From Aequoribacter fuscus (GTDB lineage Bacteria > Pseudomonadota > Gammaproteobacteria > Pseudomonadales > Halieaceae), in the NCBI RefSeq assembly GCF_009910365.1, contig NZ_CP036423.1, positions 2,976,001 to 3,040,000 of the forward strand: a DNA stretch of 64,000 nt, written 5' to 3'. Each line of letters opens with the position of its first letter. Position 1 is the first letter of the stretch. A program made the position numbers and the translations under genes. Below, one piece after another: positions 33,682 through 42,701 of this stretch. The notes below the pieces were generated by a model, which saw nothing but the letters and a program-made list of their open reading frames with translations, was not told the DNA's origin and made no database searches.

Positions 33682-34701
33682 ATGAAATATCTGTTAAGCG
33701 TATTAGGCCTTATGGTGGCACTGACCGGCATGCCGGCAACAGCGTCCGAACCCGTTAAGTTGTCCCTTTTTTCTTGGCCAGGCTACGGATTTTGGTTTAT
33801 CGCCAAAGAAAAGGGGCTCACCGAAGGGTTAGAACTCGACATCAGCATTATTGAAGATCCCTATCAAAGTTTTGGTCTCATGACGGCCGGTGCCTTGCAT
33901 GCGACTTCCAGTACGGCCGAATACGGGCCCATTGCAGCGGATAAAGACGTCGGCATTAAACTTGTGACTTACACCAACCCATCGTACGGCACCGATAAAA
34001 TCATCTTGGCCCCAGGTATTACCGCAGCCGAGCAGCTAAAAGGTGAAACGGTGGCCGTGCTCGAAGGCGGTCTCACTCAAATCTTCATGGCCGAGTGGTT
34101 AACCGATAACGGCGTCGACATCTCGGAAGTGAACTTCACCAACCTAATCATGGACGATGCCGTAGGTGCGATGGTTGGAGGCACGGCGGCGGCAGCTGAA
34201 TTCTGGGAGCCCTTTGGTTCGCAAGTGCTTGAGGCCATGCCGGAAGCGACGGTCGCGGCTGATTCGACTCAGGAAAAGTACATCACCACTGCCCTTCTAG
34301 GTGACGCCTTATATATGGCAACCGAATTCTTGGAGTCTCGACCTGAGGATGCAGCAAAGCTGACGCGCGCCTACTTTAATGCAGTGGATTTCTGGAAAGC
34401 CAACCCGACCGAGGGCAATAAAATCATTGCCAAAGGCCTCAATTTTAATGTCGCCGACGTCGAGCAAGTATTGGGTAAGGACGGCGAAATTCTCAAGGGT
34501 GGTATTTTTGTCTTTGACCGTAAACAAGCGGCCATCTTCATGGGGCTAAAGCCGGGCACATTACCTCTGAACATCGCTAGCGATGGCATGAAGGCACACT
34601 GGGACATCACCACCGATTGGTGGCTCAAATTCGGCTTTATCGATAAGCGTATGCCAATGGAAGCGGGCGTCGATACCACCCCCTTGGCAAAGGCCTTGTA
34701 A
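33682..34701 (+). CDS. ABC transporter substrate-binding protein (SsuA/TauA/NMT1 family)
   Basis: 339-aa periplasmic binding protein. The signal peptide ends at about residue 21 (MPATASEP), and AAAGGAGTAG precedes the ATG. The fold of the NMT1/SsuA family is seen in LSLFSWPGYGFWFIAKEKGL and GGTAAAAEFWEPFG. The pocket-forming residues are not obvious, so the solute is uncertain. It overlaps the ATPase start by 1 bp (TAATG). Confidence 0.88.
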   Translation: MKYLLSVLGLMVALTGMPATASEPVKLSLFSWPGYGFWFIAKEKGLTEGLELDISIIEDPYQSFGLMTAGALHATSSTAEYGPIAADKDVGIKLVTYTNPSYGTDKIILAPGITAAEQLKGETVAVLEGGLTQIFMAEWLTDNGVDISEVNFTNLIMDDAVGAMVGGTAAAAEFWEPFGSQVLEAMPEATVAADSTQEKYITTALLGDALYMATEFLESRPEDAAKLTRAYFNAVDFWKANPTEGNKIIAKGLNFNVADVEQVLGKDGEILKGGIFVFDRKQAAIFMGLKPGTLPLNIASDGMKAHWDITTDWWLKFGFIDKRMPMEAGVDTTPLAKAL

Positions 34702-35516
34702 TGACGACGGTAACCTCTAAGCCCGAGATCTCTGTGTCCGGGCTTTACGTTGATTCGGTGCACAAGCAATTTAGACTGCGAGACGGTACCGAGTTCACGG
34801 CGCTTAAGAATATCTCGCTGAATTTAGAAGACAACCAAATCGGCGTTTTGCTGGGGCCTTCGGGCTGCGGCAAGTCGACGCTTTTGCGCATGATTGCCGG
34901 GCTTGAGTCGATCGAGGAGGGTACAATACGTTTGAACGGGCGCGTCATTCGCGGCGCTGGGGCGGATCGAGCTATGGTGTTTCAGTCCTACAGTTCGTTC
35001 CCATGGTTGAGTGTTCGCGACAACGTAGCCTTCGGCTTAAAGGGTCGAGGCGAGGCTCTGAGCTTGCGCGAAGGGGTCGTAGATTACTATATCGATGCGG
35101 TAAAACTTACAGCCTTCGCGAATGCTTACCCCCACCAGTTAAGTGGTGGTATGCAACAGCGAGTCGCCATAGCAAGAACCTTAGCGAGCAACCCCGAGTT
35201 ACTGTTAATGGACGAACCCTTTGGCGCGCTCGACCCAGAAACTCGCTGGCAAATGCAGGCCTTGCTGCTCGATATTGTCCGCAAAGAAAAAACAACGGTT
35301 TTGATGGTGTCGCACGATATCGAAGAAGCGCTGTACTTGGGTGACGTGATATTTTTTATGGGCACGAAGCCCGGGCGTGTTTGCGATGTGATAAGGCCCA
35401 ACATTGAACGTAACGGTCAAGACAGAGACGCCCTACTAGAGCTTGATCGGTACCGTGAATTAGAACGTGAAATTCGCGCGAAGATGCGTTCACAAGCGCT
35501 GGAGCTGGTGGCTTAG
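34701..35516 (+). CDS. ABC transporter ATP-binding protein (TauB/SsuB type)
   Basis: 271-aa ATPase. Walker A GPSGCGKST is at residues 52-60, the Q-loop lies in MVFQSYSSFPWL, the signature is LSGGMQQRVAIAR, and Walker B is LLLMDEPFGALD followed by the H-loop SHDIEEALYLGD. It is the last gene of the five-gene operon. It is convergent with a TetR gene with which it shares stop codons TTAG (35513-35516). Confidence 0.92.
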   Translation: MTTVTSKPEISVSGLYVDSVHKQFRLRDGTEFTALKNISLNLEDNQIGVLLGPSGCGKSTLLRMIAGLESIEEGTIRLNGRVIRGAGADRAMVFQSYSSFPWLSVRDNVAFGLKGRGEALSLREGVVDYYIDAVKLTAFANAYPHQLSGGMQQRVAIARTLASNPELLLMDEPFGALDPETRWQMQALLLDIVRKEKTTVLMVSHDIEEALYLGDVIFFMGTKPGRVCDVIRPNIERNGQDRDALLELDRYRELEREIRAKMRSQALELVA

Positions 35517-36124
35517 ACCGCCTTTAACATCTCTTCTAAGCGAGCGACAACGCTCGCCTTGTGCGTTGCCAAATCCAGAATATCGGGGTTAAACAACCAG
35601 CTCTGCGTCAGACCCATGAGATAGGCGTACATCGACACGGCGGCCACATCTGCAGGCGTTGCGAAGGTCGTTGAGCCTGAACTTTCGCGATACGCAACGA
35701 CCAGCTTCTTAAAGTTAGCAACCAGCGATTGCGTCAGCGCGCGTTCACGCTCAATAGTCGAGGCCATTTCCTCGGTAAACTCTGTTTTGTTCAAGAAAAT
35801 TTCGAACGACTGGCGGAAGTAATGGTCACTAATTAATAAGCCAAGCCACTCGTCGGCAAAGGAGCGCGCGGTAGCAATTGGGTCGTTTAGATCAAGGTCG
35901 GATACCACTAAGGCCTCTAGCGGCCGTTGTGAATACGCCAGAATTGCTTCAAACAACTCTTGCTTGTTCGCAAAGTGCCAATAAATAGGACCGCGACTGC
36001 AGCCTGCCTCTTCAGCGATAGCACGAAAGGTTGTGCCACTGTAGCCACGGGTCGAAAACAAACGAAGCGCCGCATCGATCACGCTTTGACGTGTTTTTGC
36101 GGCGTCTTCTTTGGTTCTTCGCAT
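35513..36124 (-). CDS. TetR-family transcriptional regulator
   Basis: 203-aa TetR repressor with an N-terminal HTH (FRAIAEEAGCSRGPIYWHFA, then NKQELFEAIL) and a C-terminal helical domain. It faces the ABC operon tail-to-tail. The family layout (AcrR-like) is clear; the ligand is not. It may control the upstream ABC/desaturase operon, but no shared intergenic operator is visible, so this is only positional inference. Confidence 0.85.
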   Translation of the reverse strand: MRRTKEDAAKTRQSVIDAALRLFSTRGYSGTTFRAIAEEAGCSRGPIYWHFANKQELFEAILAYSQRPLEALVVSDLDLNDPIATARSFADEWLGLLISDHYFRQSFEIFLNKTEFTEEMASTIERERALTQSLVANFKKLVVAYRESSGSTTFATPADVAAVSMYAYLMGLTQSWLFNPDILDLATHKASVVARLEEMLKAV

Positions 36125-36179
36125 CAGTGGGCTCCACGTAAAACGCTAGTGTAACTGCGTGTCACCAAGCCCACAAACG

Positions 36180-37532
36180 CTAGCCAAACAATCGCAGGTA
36201 ACGATCGAGCTCCCACTGCGATACCGTGTTGTGATAACTCTCCCATTCCGCGCGCTTAAATTGTGTAAATGAGTTAAACATAGCGTCACCAAACACTTTA
36301 GGCGCTAGCTCATCCGCGGCAAAGGACTCGATAGCTTCCGATAAATTTTTTGGCAAACATTCAATCCCCGCCGCGGTAATATCGGCATCACTGTAGTTGT
36401 ACATGTTTTCGCGATGCGGCTCGCCTGGATCAATTTGTTCGCGAATACCCTCCAGACCCGCAGCCAGCATTAGCGCGGCGCCGAGATAAGGGTTGCAGGC
36501 AATGTCTGGCGCTCGGCACTCGACGCGCCCACCCGCACTGGGTATACGCAACATATTGGTTCGGTTGTTGTTGCCGTAACAGCAAAATACTGGAGCCCAG
36601 GTTGAACCGGACATACTGCCCTGACGCACCAAGCGTTTATAGGAGTTAACCGTTGGGGCGACAACTGCCGAAATGGCTTTAGCGTGACGCAGTACACCAC
36701 CAATAAAGTAGTAGGCTAACTCTGACACTCCCGCATCGTAGCGATCGGTAACAGCACTTGGCTCAAACAAATTTTTCCCGGTATTAATATCCGCTAACGA
36801 CATATTGTAGTGGGCGCCACTGCCGGTGCGATTGGCAAAAGGCTTGGGCATAAAGCTCGCAAAGGCGCCGTGCTTGCGCGAAATTTCATTGGCGAGCATT
36901 CGAAAGAAAATCAAGCGATCAGACATTGTGAGTGCATTGCTATAGCCAAAGTCGATTTCAAATTGGCCGTTGGCATCTTCATGGTCAAACGAATAAACAC
37001 CCCAGCCTAAATCGGTCATGGCCTGAACTAACTCATCAATAATGGGTAAGTTATCCATCATGATGGGCACGTCGTAGCAGGGCTTTCCCATACTGTCGCG
37101 ATCCGAGTAGGGTACGGGCTTACCCTGATCGTCGGGGCGCAACACAAAAAATTCCGTCTCAATACCTAAGTTAAAGATGAACCCCATGTCCGCAGCTTCA
37201 GCCAACTGCCGCTTTAAAATATTACGGGAACAGGCTTCAAAGGGGGTGCCATTTAAGTGCAAGTCGCTCGGGAACCAGGCCAGCTCTTTGTTCCAAGGAC
37301 AAATCATCATCCCAGCGCCATCTGGCATAGCGGCCACTTCATCATCTGAAATATCTTGTGGCACACCGTCTAGAGCGGCCCCGGTAAATAGCTCAGACCC
37401 TTTAAACATTTGTCCAAAGTGGTTTAAGGGAACAAACTTACCTTTACTTGCGCCGTGCACATCGACATAGCTTGCAATACCGTATTTTACCGACTCCGCT
37501 TCGCAGATTTTTTTCACTTCGCTGACATCCAT
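36180..37532 (-). CDS. Type III glutamine-synthetase-like ligase (GlnT-like)
   Basis: 450-aa ATP-dependent amide ligase of the glutamine synthetase superfamily. Conserved motifs are GIETEFFVLRPDD, DHEDANGQFEIDF, GSGAHYNMS and NRTNMLRIPSAGGRVECRAP, all with their metal and nucleotide ligands. The form matches the type III glutamate-ammonia ligase class (GlnT), which includes enzymes that join glutamate to amines such as methylamine. Start is ATG 37532 after AAGGAG. With sarcosine and taurine genes in the window, a gamma-glutamyl-amine function is attractive but unproven. It is divergent from a MetX-like gene. Confidence 0.85.
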   Translation of the reverse strand: MDVSEVKKICEAESVKYGIASYVDVHGASKGKFVPLNHFGQMFKGSELFTGAALDGVPQDISDDEVAAMPDGAGMMICPWNKELAWFPSDLHLNGTPFEACSRNILKRQLAEAADMGFIFNLGIETEFFVLRPDDQGKPVPYSDRDSMGKPCYDVPIMMDNLPIIDELVQAMTDLGWGVYSFDHEDANGQFEIDFGYSNALTMSDRLIFFRMLANEISRKHGAFASFMPKPFANRTGSGAHYNMSLADINTGKNLFEPSAVTDRYDAGVSELAYYFIGGVLRHAKAISAVVAPTVNSYKRLVRQGSMSGSTWAPVFCCYGNNNRTNMLRIPSAGGRVECRAPDIACNPYLGAALMLAAGLEGIREQIDPGEPHRENMYNYSDADITAAGIECLPKNLSEAIESFAADELAPKVFGDAMFNSFTQFKRAEWESYHNTVSQWELDRYLRLFG

Positions 37533-37557
37533 TGTTGAGCTCCTTAAATGGGAATAA

Positions 37558-37597
37558 AACTTGCTTGGTCTATCTCATCCAAGAAACATGCCAAGTT
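37558..37597. promoter_or_regulatory. Nested inverted repeats between divergent GS-like and MetX-like genes
   Basis: AACTTG (37558) pairs with CAAGTT (37592-37597), and inside it CTTGG (37564) pairs with CCAAG (37579-37583). The two dyads are not concentric. They lie in the 107-bp divergent promoter space and could be a regulator site for either gene. Confidence 0.35.
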
Positions 37598-37639
37598 GTA
37601 TATTTAAGTTAAAAAGCCACGGGCCAAGGAGAATATGTT

Positions 37640-38641
37640 ATGAAATCAACCAGTTGGCACGAAAACACCTTTGATCTTGGCGACTTTGAACTTGTCTCTG
37701 GTCAGATTTTAAAAAGCGCCAAACTGCGTTACTTCCAAATTGGTGCACTCAACGCACCAAAAAATAACTTAGTGATTCTGCCGACCTATTACGGGGGTAC
37801 CGCTAAAGGCGTCATGCCATGGGTAGACCAACAAAGTTCGCCGCTAGACCCGAATCGTTATTGCATCGTCATTCCCTGCTTGTTTGGCGCGGGTCAATCG
37901 AGCTCGCCGTCCTGTGCACATCCGACACAAACTGGTGCCAACTTCCCGTTGATTGATATCGCCGACAATGTGCATGCCCAAGGGCAACTAGTGGAACGCG
38001 TGTTTGACAATGCCGAGATTTGTTTAGTCTTGGGGTGGTCCATGGGCGGGCTACAGGCCTTGCACTGGGCGGCACTGTACCCAGAGCGGATCAGGAGCGC
38101 GGTTGCAGTCTGTGCCACGGCAAAATGTTACCCTCATAACCAGTTGTTTTTAGACAGCGTCACAACCGCCTTGGCAAGCGACCCTGTTTTTGCCGATGGA
38201 CACTACAGCCAAGTACCCCACGCGGGCCTGATAGCGTTTGCTCGCATCTATCTTACCTGGGCTTATAGCCAGGCATTTTTCCGAGATAGCCTGTATCACG
38301 CGCTCGGGTTTGACTCGATACAAGATCTACAATCGTTTTGGGAGCAAGACCACCTGCAACAAGACGCCAATGATCTCGTTGCGGTCGCAAAAACCTGGCG
38401 CAGCGCCAATGTCTTTCGCTATCTGGGGGACGAGCCTGCCTTGAAAGTGCCTACCATCATGCTGCCGAGCCGAACCGATCTCTACTTTACTGAAGCCGAT
38501 GCGCGCAGTGACGCGCAGAGTCTAGGTGCTGAGTTTCAGGTCATCGACAGTGACTTTGGCCACATAGCCGGTGGACCCGGGCGCCTAGAATCTGAAACTC
38601 AACAGGTTTTCAGAGCCGTGCGCGATGCTCTGTGTCTGTGA
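37640..38641 (+). CDS. Alpha/beta hydrolase of the homoserine O-acetyltransferase (MetX-like) family
   Basis: 333-aa alpha/beta-hydrolase. The nucleophile elbow GWSMGGLQA places Ser134, with an Asp in LPSRTDLYFTEAD and the His in DFGHIAGGPG completing the triad. AAGGAG lies upstream of ATG 37640. MetX proper acetylates homoserine; this relative has no methionine gene next to it and is divergent from a GS-like ligase, so it may act as an esterase or acyltransferase on a local metabolite. The family is clear, the reaction is not. Confidence 0.8.
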   Translation: MKSTSWHENTFDLGDFELVSGQILKSAKLRYFQIGALNAPKNNLVILPTYYGGTAKGVMPWVDQQSSPLDPNRYCIVIPCLFGAGQSSSPSCAHPTQTGANFPLIDIADNVHAQGQLVERVFDNAEICLVLGWSMGGLQALHWAALYPERIRSAVAVCATAKCYPHNQLFLDSVTTALASDPVFADGHYSQVPHAGLIAFARIYLTWAYSQAFFRDSLYHALGFDSIQDLQSFWEQDHLQQDANDLVAVAKTWRSANVFRYLGDEPALKVPTIMLPSRTDLYFTEADARSDAQSLGAEFQVIDSDFGHIAGGPGRLESETQQVFRAVRDALCL

Positions 38642-38673
38642 CTGGCTGTAGCGATTTATGCATACTGGCTCTA
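38641..38673. promoter_or_regulatory. Putative TauR box pair upstream of tpa (CTGGC direct repeats, 23-bp spacing)
   Basis: ACTGGCTGTA (38641-38650) and ACTGGCTCTA (38664-38673) are direct repeats whose CTGGC cores start 23 bp apart. Exactly the same core, spacing and the downstream CTGGCTCTAT occur upstream of xsc. They resemble the CTGGAC-type repeats known for MocR/TauR regulators. Binding by the MocR protein is inferred. Confidence 0.6.
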
Positions 38674-38731
38674 TAAGTTTTGGCCGCATGTCGGATAAGT
38701 TACGCGTTTTACTGTGCGTGAGTTTGAACCA

Positions 38732-40126
38732 ATGAATACGATGCTCTCTGCAACGACTGCCGCCAACGACGATATTATCGCGACCGACAAAGCGACCGTA
38801 TGGCACCACCTGACCCAACACCAACAATGGGAAGAGAAAGACCCCATCGTCATATCAAAGGGTGTTGGCATGCGGGTAACCGACGTCAAGGGCAAGTCTT
38901 ACCTCGACGCAACCTCAGGCGGCGTATGGTGTGTCAACTTAGGTTTTGGCCGTGAGCGTATCGCTGATGCGGTGCGCCAACAACTGATCGACCTCTGCTA
39001 TTTTGCAGGTAGCTACGCCACTGAACCAGGCGCCGAGTTCGCGCAGAAACTGCTCTCAAAAATGCCAGGACTTGGACGTGTTTATTTCTCAAGCTCGGGT
39101 TCTGAAGCGAACGAAAAAGGCTACAAAATGGTTCGCCAACTCGCGCACATGAACGGCGACGGCACCAAGCATAAAATTATTTACCGCGACCGGGATTACC
39201 ACGGCACGACAATTGGTGCGTTAAGCTCAACTGGGCACGAACAGCGTGTGGCTCAGTACGGTCCTTTTGCCCCAGGCTTTTCCTCGTTCTCGCACTGTTT
39301 GTGCTACCGCTGCCCTTTCGGCAAAACCTATGGCTCATGCAACATCGAGTGCGCACGCGATCTCGAAACAGCGATCCTTCGTGAAGGCCCTGATTCAGTC
39401 GGTGCCGTGGTACTCGAACCTATCACGGCGGGCGGTGGTGTTATCCCCCCACCACCTGAATACTTCCCAATCATCCAGGAAATTTGCCAGCGCTATGGCG
39501 TTCTTATCCATATCGACGAAGTGGTCTGCGGCTTGGGCCGAACAGGCGAATGGTTTGGCTATCAGCACTACGATGTAAAGCCCGATATCGTCACCATGGC
39601 AAAAGGTGTCGCCAGTGGTTACGCTGCTATTTCATGCACCGTCACCACCGAGGCCTTGTTTAACGAATTTAAACGCGCCGACGGCAATCCCTTAAACTAC
39701 TTCCGCGACATCAGCACCTTCGGTGGTTGCACATCGGGCCCAGTGGCAGGTATTGAAACACTCGCGATTTTGGAAGAAGAAAACCTCATTCAAAACACGC
39801 GTGATATGGGCGACTACCTGATGGACCAGCTGTATGCCCTACAAGAAAAACACGCGGTCATCGGTGATGTGCGCGGCAAAGGGCTATTCGTGGGCATCGA
39901 ATTGGTCACCGATCGCGCCACAAAAACACCTGCGTCAGAAGCTCAAACGGGGCAAGTCGCTGGACACTGCCTAGAGCATGGTGTGATGATAGGCCGCACC
40001 AATCGCAGCTTCAGCGACCTGAATAACACTCTATACTTAAGCCCAGCTCTCATCACGACCAAAACTGAGCTCGACGAAATTGTGAGCGCGATTGATGCTG
40101 GGTTGAGTGCGGTATTCAAACAATAA
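38732..40126 (+). CDS. tpa: Taurine-pyruvate aminotransferase
   Basis: 464-aa class III PLP aminotransferase that moves the amino group of taurine to pyruvate, giving sulfoacetaldehyde and L-alanine. The PLP lysine is K291 (TMAKGVASGY), and family blocks such as FSSSGSEANEKGYKM and YHGTTIGALSSTGHEQRVAQ are intact. The start is placed at ATG 38732; a GTG six codons earlier (38714) is possible. It is the first gene of the operon tpa, yeiH-like, AGCS, mocR. Two TauR-like repeats lie just upstream. The assignment as Tpa rests on motif similarity and on xsc and pta being in the same locus. Confidence 0.9.
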   Translation: MNTMLSATTAANDDIIATDKATVWHHLTQHQQWEEKDPIVISKGVGMRVTDVKGKSYLDATSGGVWCVNLGFGRERIADAVRQQLIDLCYFAGSYATEPGAEFAQKLLSKMPGLGRVYFSSSGSEANEKGYKMVRQLAHMNGDGTKHKIIYRDRDYHGTTIGALSSTGHEQRVAQYGPFAPGFSSFSHCLCYRCPFGKTYGSCNIECARDLETAILREGPDSVGAVVLEPITAGGGVIPPPPEYFPIIQEICQRYGVLIHIDEVVCGLGRTGEWFGYQHYDVKPDIVTMAKGVASGYAAISCTVTTEALFNEFKRADGNPLNYFRDISTFGGCTSGPVAGIETLAILEEENLIQNTRDMGDYLMDQLYALQEKHAVIGDVRGKGLFVGIELVTDRATKTPASEAQTGQVAGHCLEHGVMIGRTNRSFSDLNNTLYLSPALITTKTELDEIVSAIDAGLSAVFKQ

Positions 40127-40132
40127 GGGACT

Positions 40133-41119
40133 GTGTTGTCTGTTCTTAAAAAAGTCAGTCAGTTTTACCCCGGTACGGCGGCGGTCGCTTTAATCGCGAT
40201 CGCCAGCCAGTTTCTAGCCACTAACTACGGCGCTCCGGTTCTCGTGTTTGCCCTGCTATTGGGCATGGCGATGAACTTTCTGTATCGACAAGAGCACACT
40301 AAAGCGGGCGTTGACCTGTGCGCGACACAAGTTTTAAGAGCGGGCGTCGCAATGTTGGGCGCAGGTATTGCAGTTAGCGATATCGCTGCCATTGGCTTTG
40401 CTGGCGTGGGTGTGCTGATCGGCGGCATGTTCTTCACGATCGCGATTGGACCGGTACTTGCACGAATGCTCGGTCTCAAACGCGACATGGGCCTGCTGTC
40501 CGGCGGCGCAGTTGCTATTTGCGGCGTGTCCGCCGCTCTTACACTCTCTTCCGTGATGCCCAAAAACGAAGAGCAGTCGAAGTTCACTCTGCTGACCGTC
40601 ATCATGGTGACCACCATCGGTGCCATCGCGATGGTAACCTACCCCATAGCCGTTCAAGTTTTAGAACTAACACCCCAGCAAGCGGGTTACTTTTTGGGTG
40701 GCGCTATCCACGACGTATCGCACGTTGCCGGTGCTGGCTTTGCTTTATCTGAAGCGATTGGCGTAGAAGCCATGACTGTGAAGATGGTTCGAGTCGCTAT
40801 GCTCATTCCTATCGCGTGGTGTTTCTTGCTGTTATTTAATCGCGAAGGTGGTAGCGGTCAATCGCTCAAACCGCCTGGCTTTTTGTTGATGTTCATCGCG
40901 TTAGCAACCATCAACAGCTTTGGGTTCATTCCTGCGGCTTGGTCAAGCGCGCTCACGAGCTTATCTAAGTTAAGTTTTCTGTTGGCGATTGTCGCACTCG
41001 GCATCAAGACCGAGCTCAGTGGCCTTATCAGTCATGGCTGGCGCCCTGTCGCGCTAGTGTTACTACAAAGTGTGTTCCTAGGTGCAACGATGTTACTCTG
41101 GGCCGTATTCGCTATGTAA
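40133..41119 (+). CDS. YeiH-family putative sulfate exporter
   Basis: 328-aa polytopic membrane protein of the PSE/YeiH family, with about ten helices. Conserved AMLGAGIAVSDIAAIGFAGV, GGAVAICGVSAALTLSS and LGGAIHDVSHVAGAGFALSE are seen. In sulfonate-degrading bacteria such proteins are often linked to desulfonation genes and are thought to export sulfate or sulfite. Here it follows tpa by 6 bp, which supports disposal of the sulfite released by Xsc. Start is GTG 40133 after AAGGGA. Transport has not been proven. Confidence 0.85.
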   Translation: MLSVLKKVSQFYPGTAAVALIAIASQFLATNYGAPVLVFALLLGMAMNFLYRQEHTKAGVDLCATQVLRAGVAMLGAGIAVSDIAAIGFAGVGVLIGGMFFTIAIGPVLARMLGLKRDMGLLSGGAVAICGVSAALTLSSVMPKNEEQSKFTLLTVIMVTTIGAIAMVTYPIAVQVLELTPQQAGYFLGGAIHDVSHVAGAGFALSEAIGVEAMTVKMVRVAMLIPIAWCFLLLFNREGGSGQSLKPPGFLLMFIALATINSFGFIPAAWSSALTSLSKLSFLLAIVALGIKTELSGLISHGWRPVALVLLQSVFLGATMLLWAVFAM

Positions 41120-41143
41120 AACAACAAGAGGGGACTTGCACCA

Positions 41144-42664
41144 ATGGCAAAAATCAGTACCAAACAAAGCGTAGAACATTTTTTACTCAGCGGCCTGCTA
41201 CTGATGTTGTCCCCCGCCAGCGCTTTGGCCAGCATCGACCAAGCGATTAACGAGGCCGTAGCGCCAGCGACGGCTTTTATCTCCAGTATTATTTTTTACT
41301 CTGTAGCGCTCGGTGGCGCCAAGGTGCCATTAGTGGTTGTCTGGCTTTTAGTCGCTGCTGTTTTCTTCACCGTTTACTTCCGCTTTTTAAACTTCTCGGG
41401 CTTTAAACACGCTATTGATATCGTACGAGGCCTTAACCATAACCCCAAAGCACCGGGCGAGGTGACTCACTTTCAGGCGCTCACCACGGCAGTATCGGGT
41501 ACCGTTGGTATTGGTAACATCGGTGGCGTTGCCGTGGCCATTAGCATGGGTGGCCCCGGCGCCACTTTTTGGCTCATTGTTGCCGGCCTACTGGGCATGT
41601 CGACCAAATTTATTGAATGCACGTTGGGCACGATTTACCGTAAACACAATCCCGATGGCTCCGTTTCAGGCGGCCCAATGTACTACCTTGAACAAGGCTT
41701 CCTAGAAAAAGGTCTACCCAATTTAGGCAAGTTTTTGGGTAAATTCTATGCGCTGGGCATCGTCATTGGCTGCCTAGGTATCGGCAACATGTTCCAAGCT
41801 AACCAAGCCTACCTCCAGTTTGTCACCGTCACCGGCGGCGACAGTAGCTTCTTCGCCGGAAAAGGATGGCTGGTGGGTCTGGTCATGGCGATTATTGTTG
41901 GCTTGGTGATCATTGGCGGCATTAAAAGTATCGCGCGTGTTACCAGTAAACTCGTGCCCTTCATGGCGGTGTTTTACTCCGTTAGCGCCCTAATTATTAT
42001 TTTAATGAATGCTGAAGCGCTGCCTTTCGCGTTCAATGCCATTATCGAGGGCGCCTTCAGCCCCGAGGGCGTCGCCGGCGGCATGTTGGGGGTTATTGTT
42101 ATTGGCGTACAACGTGCTGTATTTTCCAACGAGGCCGGTATCGGTTCAGCGCCTATCGCGCATTCTGCGGTGCAGACGAAAGAGCCCATTACCCAGGGTT
42201 ACGTCTCGATGCTAGAACCCTTTATCGACACTGTCGTTATTTGCACCTTAACGGCGCTCGTCATTGTGACCACGTTTTACTATGACCCCAGCTTCAACGC
42301 CGGTCTTGATGGCATTGGTATGACCTCGGCAGCATTCGAACGCAACATTGGCTGGTCACCGCTGCTCATCGCCTTTGCTGGTATGTTGTTCGCCTTTTCA
42401 ACGCTGATTGCCTGGGCCTATTACGGTTTAAAGGGCTTTACCTATTTAATGGGCGAGCATGCCTGGGCGTCCAACCTATTCAAACTGGTATTTTGCTTCT
42501 TTATCGTCGTTGGCTGCAGTATTCCACTGACGGCGGTACTGGATTTTTCAGATGCACTGGTCTTCTTGATTTGTGTACCCAATATCATTGGACTGTATGT
42601 TCTAGCACCTGTCGCCAAGCAAGCGCTACAAGCCTATAATCAAAAGGTACGTAACCAAGCTTAA
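41144..42664 (+). CDS. Alanine or glycine:cation symporter (AGCS family)
   Basis: 506-aa Na+-coupled amino-acid carrier. Typical AGCS blocks are visible: the early FRFLNFSGFKHAIDIVRGLN, then GTVGIGNIGGVAVAISMGGP with GATFW and a later NEAGIGSAPIAHSAV. It follows the YeiH gene by 24 bp and precedes the regulator. In a taurine operon it could take up taurine itself or recapture the L-alanine formed by Tpa. The choice cannot be made from sequence. Confidence 0.88.
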   Translation: MAKISTKQSVEHFLLSGLLLMLSPASALASIDQAINEAVAPATAFISSIIFYSVALGGAKVPLVVVWLLVAAVFFTVYFRFLNFSGFKHAIDIVRGLNHNPKAPGEVTHFQALTTAVSGTVGIGNIGGVAVAISMGGPGATFWLIVAGLLGMSTKFIECTLGTIYRKHNPDGSVSGGPMYYLEQGFLEKGLPNLGKFLGKFYALGIVIGCLGIGNMFQANQAYLQFVTVTGGDSSFFAGKGWLVGLVMAIIVGLVIIGGIKSIARVTSKLVPFMAVFYSVSALIIILMNAEALPFAFNAIIEGAFSPEGVAGGMLGVIVIGVQRAVFSNEAGIGSAPIAHSAVQTKEPITQGYVSMLEPFIDTVVICTLTALVIVTTFYYDPSFNAGLDGIGMTSAAFERNIGWSPLLIAFAGMLFAFSTLIAWAYYGLKGFTYLMGEHAWASNLFKLVFCFFIVVGCSIPLTAVLDFSDALVFLICVPNIIGLYVLAPVAKQALQAYNQKVRNQA

Positions 42665-42701
42665 GTGTCCCCTGAGGGGGCCTCAACAAGGTAGCAAGCG
42701 C

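Noticed and set aside
36141-36183. AAACGCTAG direct repeat near the TetR gene
   Set aside because: One copy includes the stop codon of the GS-like gene, and 34-bp spacing does not fit a TetR operator.
42665-42681. CCCCTGAGGGG hairpin after the AGCS gene as a terminator
   Set aside because: The stem is only four to five pairs with too short a loop and no T tract; the operon probably runs on to mocR.
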